Below, in pieces: positions 7,281 through 8,612 of a stretch of 8,612 bases of DNA (position 1 is the first letter of the stretch; each line of letters begins with the position of its first letter). Origin of the DNA: Akkermansia muciniphila (GTDB taxonomy: Bacteria > Verrucomicrobiota > Verrucomicrobiia > Verrucomicrobiales > V1-33); the NCBI GenBank assembly GCA_943331195.2, contig CALQKQ020000131.1, positions 1 through 8,612 of the forward strand, in the 5' to 3' direction. A model generated the notes under the pieces. The model ran no database searches, was not told the origin of the DNA, and saw only the letters and a list, made by a program, of their open reading frames with translations. A program made the translations under genes and the position numbers.

Positions 7281-8030
7281 ATGTCCCGCGTCACCGCCAT
7301 CATCCCCGCACGCTTCGGCTCCACCCGCTTCCCCGGAAAACCCCTCCACCTCATCGCCGGCCAATCCCTCATCGAACGCGTCTGGCGCCGCTGCCAAGCC
7401 TGCCACCACCTCGCTCGCATCCTCATCGCCACCGACGACCCCCGCATCCTCCGCGCCGCCCACGCCTTCGGCGCCGATGCCATCCTAACCTCCCCAGACC
7501 ACCCCAGCGGCACCGACCGCCTCGCCGAAGCCGCCGCCCACGACCCCTCCGCCACCCACTTCATCAACGTCCAAGGCGACGAACCCACCATCTCCCCAGA
7601 CCTCATCGACACCCTGGCCCGTCGCCTCGCCTCCGACCCCGCCATCGCCATGATCACCGCCGTCCACCCCCTCCACGACCCCGCCCAACAACTCGACCCT
7701 AATATCGTGAAAGCGGTGCTCGACCGCAGCGGCCGCGCCCTCTATTTCAGCCGCAGCCCCCTGCCCTATCCCCGCCAGCCTCAGCCCGATCTCCCCGCCT
7801 ACCGCCACCTCGGCATCTATGGCTATACCCGCGCCTTCCTCCACCAATTCGTCGCCTGGCCCCCCTCCCCGCTCGAGCGCTGCGAAGGCCTCGAGCAACT
7901 CCGCGCCCTCGAAAACGGCGCCGCCATCCACTGCGTCGTCACCGCGCACGACAGCCCCGGCATCGATACCCCCGAGCAGGCCGCCGCCCTCGAAGCACAA
8001 TTGCTCCAAGCCGCCGCCCTCGCCCCCTAG
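7281..8030 (+). CDS. kdsB: 3-deoxy-manno-octulosonate cytidylyltransferase (CMP-Kdo synthetase)
   Basis: The enzyme joins CTP and Kdo to make CMP-Kdo, the activated sugar for the LPS inner core, in the cytoplasm. The 249 residues from ATG 7281 match the usual length of about 250. The motifs run in order: the nucleotide-binding loop IIPARFGSTRFPGKPL (7-22), IATDD (49-53), DHPSGTDRLAEAA (73-85), INVQGDEPTI (95-104), NIVKAVLD...ALYFSRSPLPY (141-163), YRHLGIYGY (174-182), PSPLERCEGLEQLRALENG (195-213) and GIDTPEQ (227-233). D100 and D229 correspond to the metal-binding aspartates of the family. The frame continues upstream to 7116 inside the transporter gene, but the family start fits 7281. No Shine-Dalgarno is present; the leader is pyrimidine-rich. 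The stop TAG overlaps the stop of the convergent M23 gene. It shows that the host makes Kdo-containing LPS. Confidence 0.97.
   Translation: MSRVTAIIPARFGSTRFPGKPLHLIAGQSLIERVWRRCQACHHLARILIATDDPRILRAAHAFGADAILTSPDHPSGTDRLAEAAAHDPSATHFINVQGDEPTISPDLIDTLARRLASDPAIAMITAVHPLHDPAQQLDPNIVKAVLDRSGRALYFSRSPLPYPRQPQPDLPAYRHLGIYGYTRAFLHQFVAWPPSPLERCEGLEQLRALENGAAIHCVVTAHDSPGIDTPEQAAALEAQLLQAAALAP
8027..8030. other. Palindromic CTAG serving as stop codon for both convergent genes
   Basis: The four bases CTAG read TAG on the plus strand (8028-8030, end of kdsB) and TAG on the minus strand (8029-8027, end of the M23 gene). The two genes therefore meet tail to tail with no room for a terminator between them. 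Any hairpin would have to lie inside one of the coding regions, and I do not see one nearby. Confidence 0.85.
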
Positions 8031-8612
8031 TTTAACTTCTTCTTCAAGCGCAGCCAGTACCCGTCGAGGTCCCCCTCCTTCATGGATTCGACCTTGCGCC
8101 GATTCTCCTCGATGAGCTTTTGCAGCAAAGCCTCGCGCTCCGCCGCCGTCCGCACCGGGGGTGCTGGTTTTCCCTTGGCGGGCCCTGTCCCCGAAGGACT
8201 GCTCGCTTGTGGGCCCAGCCCACCCGGCTTCGGCGGGGCATCGTCGGCGGCCTCGCTTCCCGCCGTGCCGTAAGTATCCACCGGCACCACCACATTGGCC
8301 CCAGCGCGCAAGCTGCGGCGCGCACTGATGAACTGCCGCGGGCTAAAGTAATTGGAATAGCCCTGATCAAAGGCACTGCGAGCCATCCCGATATTGATGT
8401 TTTTGCGCATCTCAAAATGGAGGTGCGCCGCATATTTGCCGTGCGCCGTGCCAATGGTGCCAAGCAACTGCCCTCGCTGCACTAATTGATATTTGCGAAC
8501 CGCGCGGCTATCCAAGTGCCCATACAAGCTGTCCATCAAAGCCACCCGACCGCTTTCGTCTAAATACGCGTGGCGCACAATCACCACATTTCCCCAGCCC
8601 CGCAGGTAGTCC
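8027..8612 (-). CDS. M23 (LytM/lysostaphin-type) metallopeptidase, C-terminal part, truncated by the right edge
   Basis: The frame is open from the right edge to TAG at 8029-8027, giving 194 visible residues with the N-terminus missing. The M23 core is clear: GWGNVVIVRH, then DSLYGHLD with a catalytic-type histidine, VQRGQLLGTIG, and AHLHFEMRKN, whose H-x-H supplies a zinc ligand and a catalytic histidine. The first HxxxD zinc motif must lie beyond the edge. After the domain comes a linker rich in Pro, Ala and Gly (about 110-145 of the visible part). A charged, probably helical tail of about 40 residues then ends in WLRLKKKLN. Family members cleave peptide cross-links in peptidoglycan, or act as inactive regulators of amidases. 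The retained histidines favour an active enzyme. It is convergent with kdsB, with no spacer. Confidence 0.88.
   Translation of the reverse strand, partial: DYLRGWGNVVIVRHAYLDESGRVALMDSLYGHLDSRAVRKYQLVQRGQLLGTIGTAHGKYAAHLHFEMRKNINIGMARSAFDQGYSNYFSPRQFISARRSLRAGANVVVPVDTYGTAGSEAADDAPPKPGGLGPQASSPSGTGPAKGKPAPPVRTAAEREALLQKLIEENRRKVESMKEGDLDGYWLRLKKKLN

Noticed and set aside
7485..8009. 174-codon minus-strand frame inside kdsB, Gly/Val/Glu-rich.
   Set aside because: It is a composition shadow of kdsB with no recognisable domain.

Overview
The window reads as chromosomal DNA from a GC-rich, Gram-negative (diderm) member of the PVC group, most likely Verrucomicrobiota. Two things point there. One is a PSCyt1/WD40 protein translationally coupled to a DUF1549-type protein with Ig-like domains, a gene pair largely confined to Planctomycetota and Verrucomicrobiota. 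The other is a Kdo (LPS) biosynthesis gene. I see no phage, IS element, CRISPR array, tRNA or rRNA. The window is almost fully coding, and its largest gene-free stretch is about 140 bases.

Layout from left to right. (1) Bases 1-1184, minus: the N-terminal 394 residues of a secreted DUF1549-family protein whose 3' end lies beyond the left edge. (2) Bases 1181-2554, minus: a secreted c-type cytochrome (PSCyt1) fused to a seven-bladed WD40 propeller, overlapping the DUF1549 gene by ATGA. (3) Bases 2694-3200, plus: a stand-alone cyclic-nucleotide-binding domain protein, divergent from the cytochrome operon. (4) Bases 3231-5945, minus: a large AsmA-like inner-membrane-anchored protein. (5) Bases 6004-7269, plus: a Spinster-type major facilitator transporter, divergent from the AsmA-like gene. 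(6) Bases 7281-8030, plus: kdsB, CMP-Kdo synthetase, 11 bases after the transporter. (7) Bases 8027-8612, minus: the C-terminal part of an M23 (LytM) peptidase, which shares its stop-codon bases with kdsB.

Functionally there are two blocks. The left block (genes 1-2) is an exported, probably periplasmic PSCyt1/DUF1549 module of unknown biochemical role. The right block (genes 4-7) has an envelope theme: lipid handling between membranes (AsmA-like), a transporter of the lysophospholipid/sphingolipid-type Spinster family, activation of Kdo for LPS, and peptidoglycan hydrolysis. The cNMP-binding protein sits between them and could be a sensor or regulator, but nothing in the sequence ties it to a target.

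The plus strand is strongly C-rich relative to G whatever the gene orientation. Plus genes therefore favour NNC codons and minus genes favour G-rich codons. This suggests the minus strand is the replication leading strand here. I do not see a clearly new system. The most unusual points are the cytochrome/WD40 and Ig/C-x4-CH pair, the AsmA/Spinster divergent pair, and the shared palindromic stop at 8027-8030.
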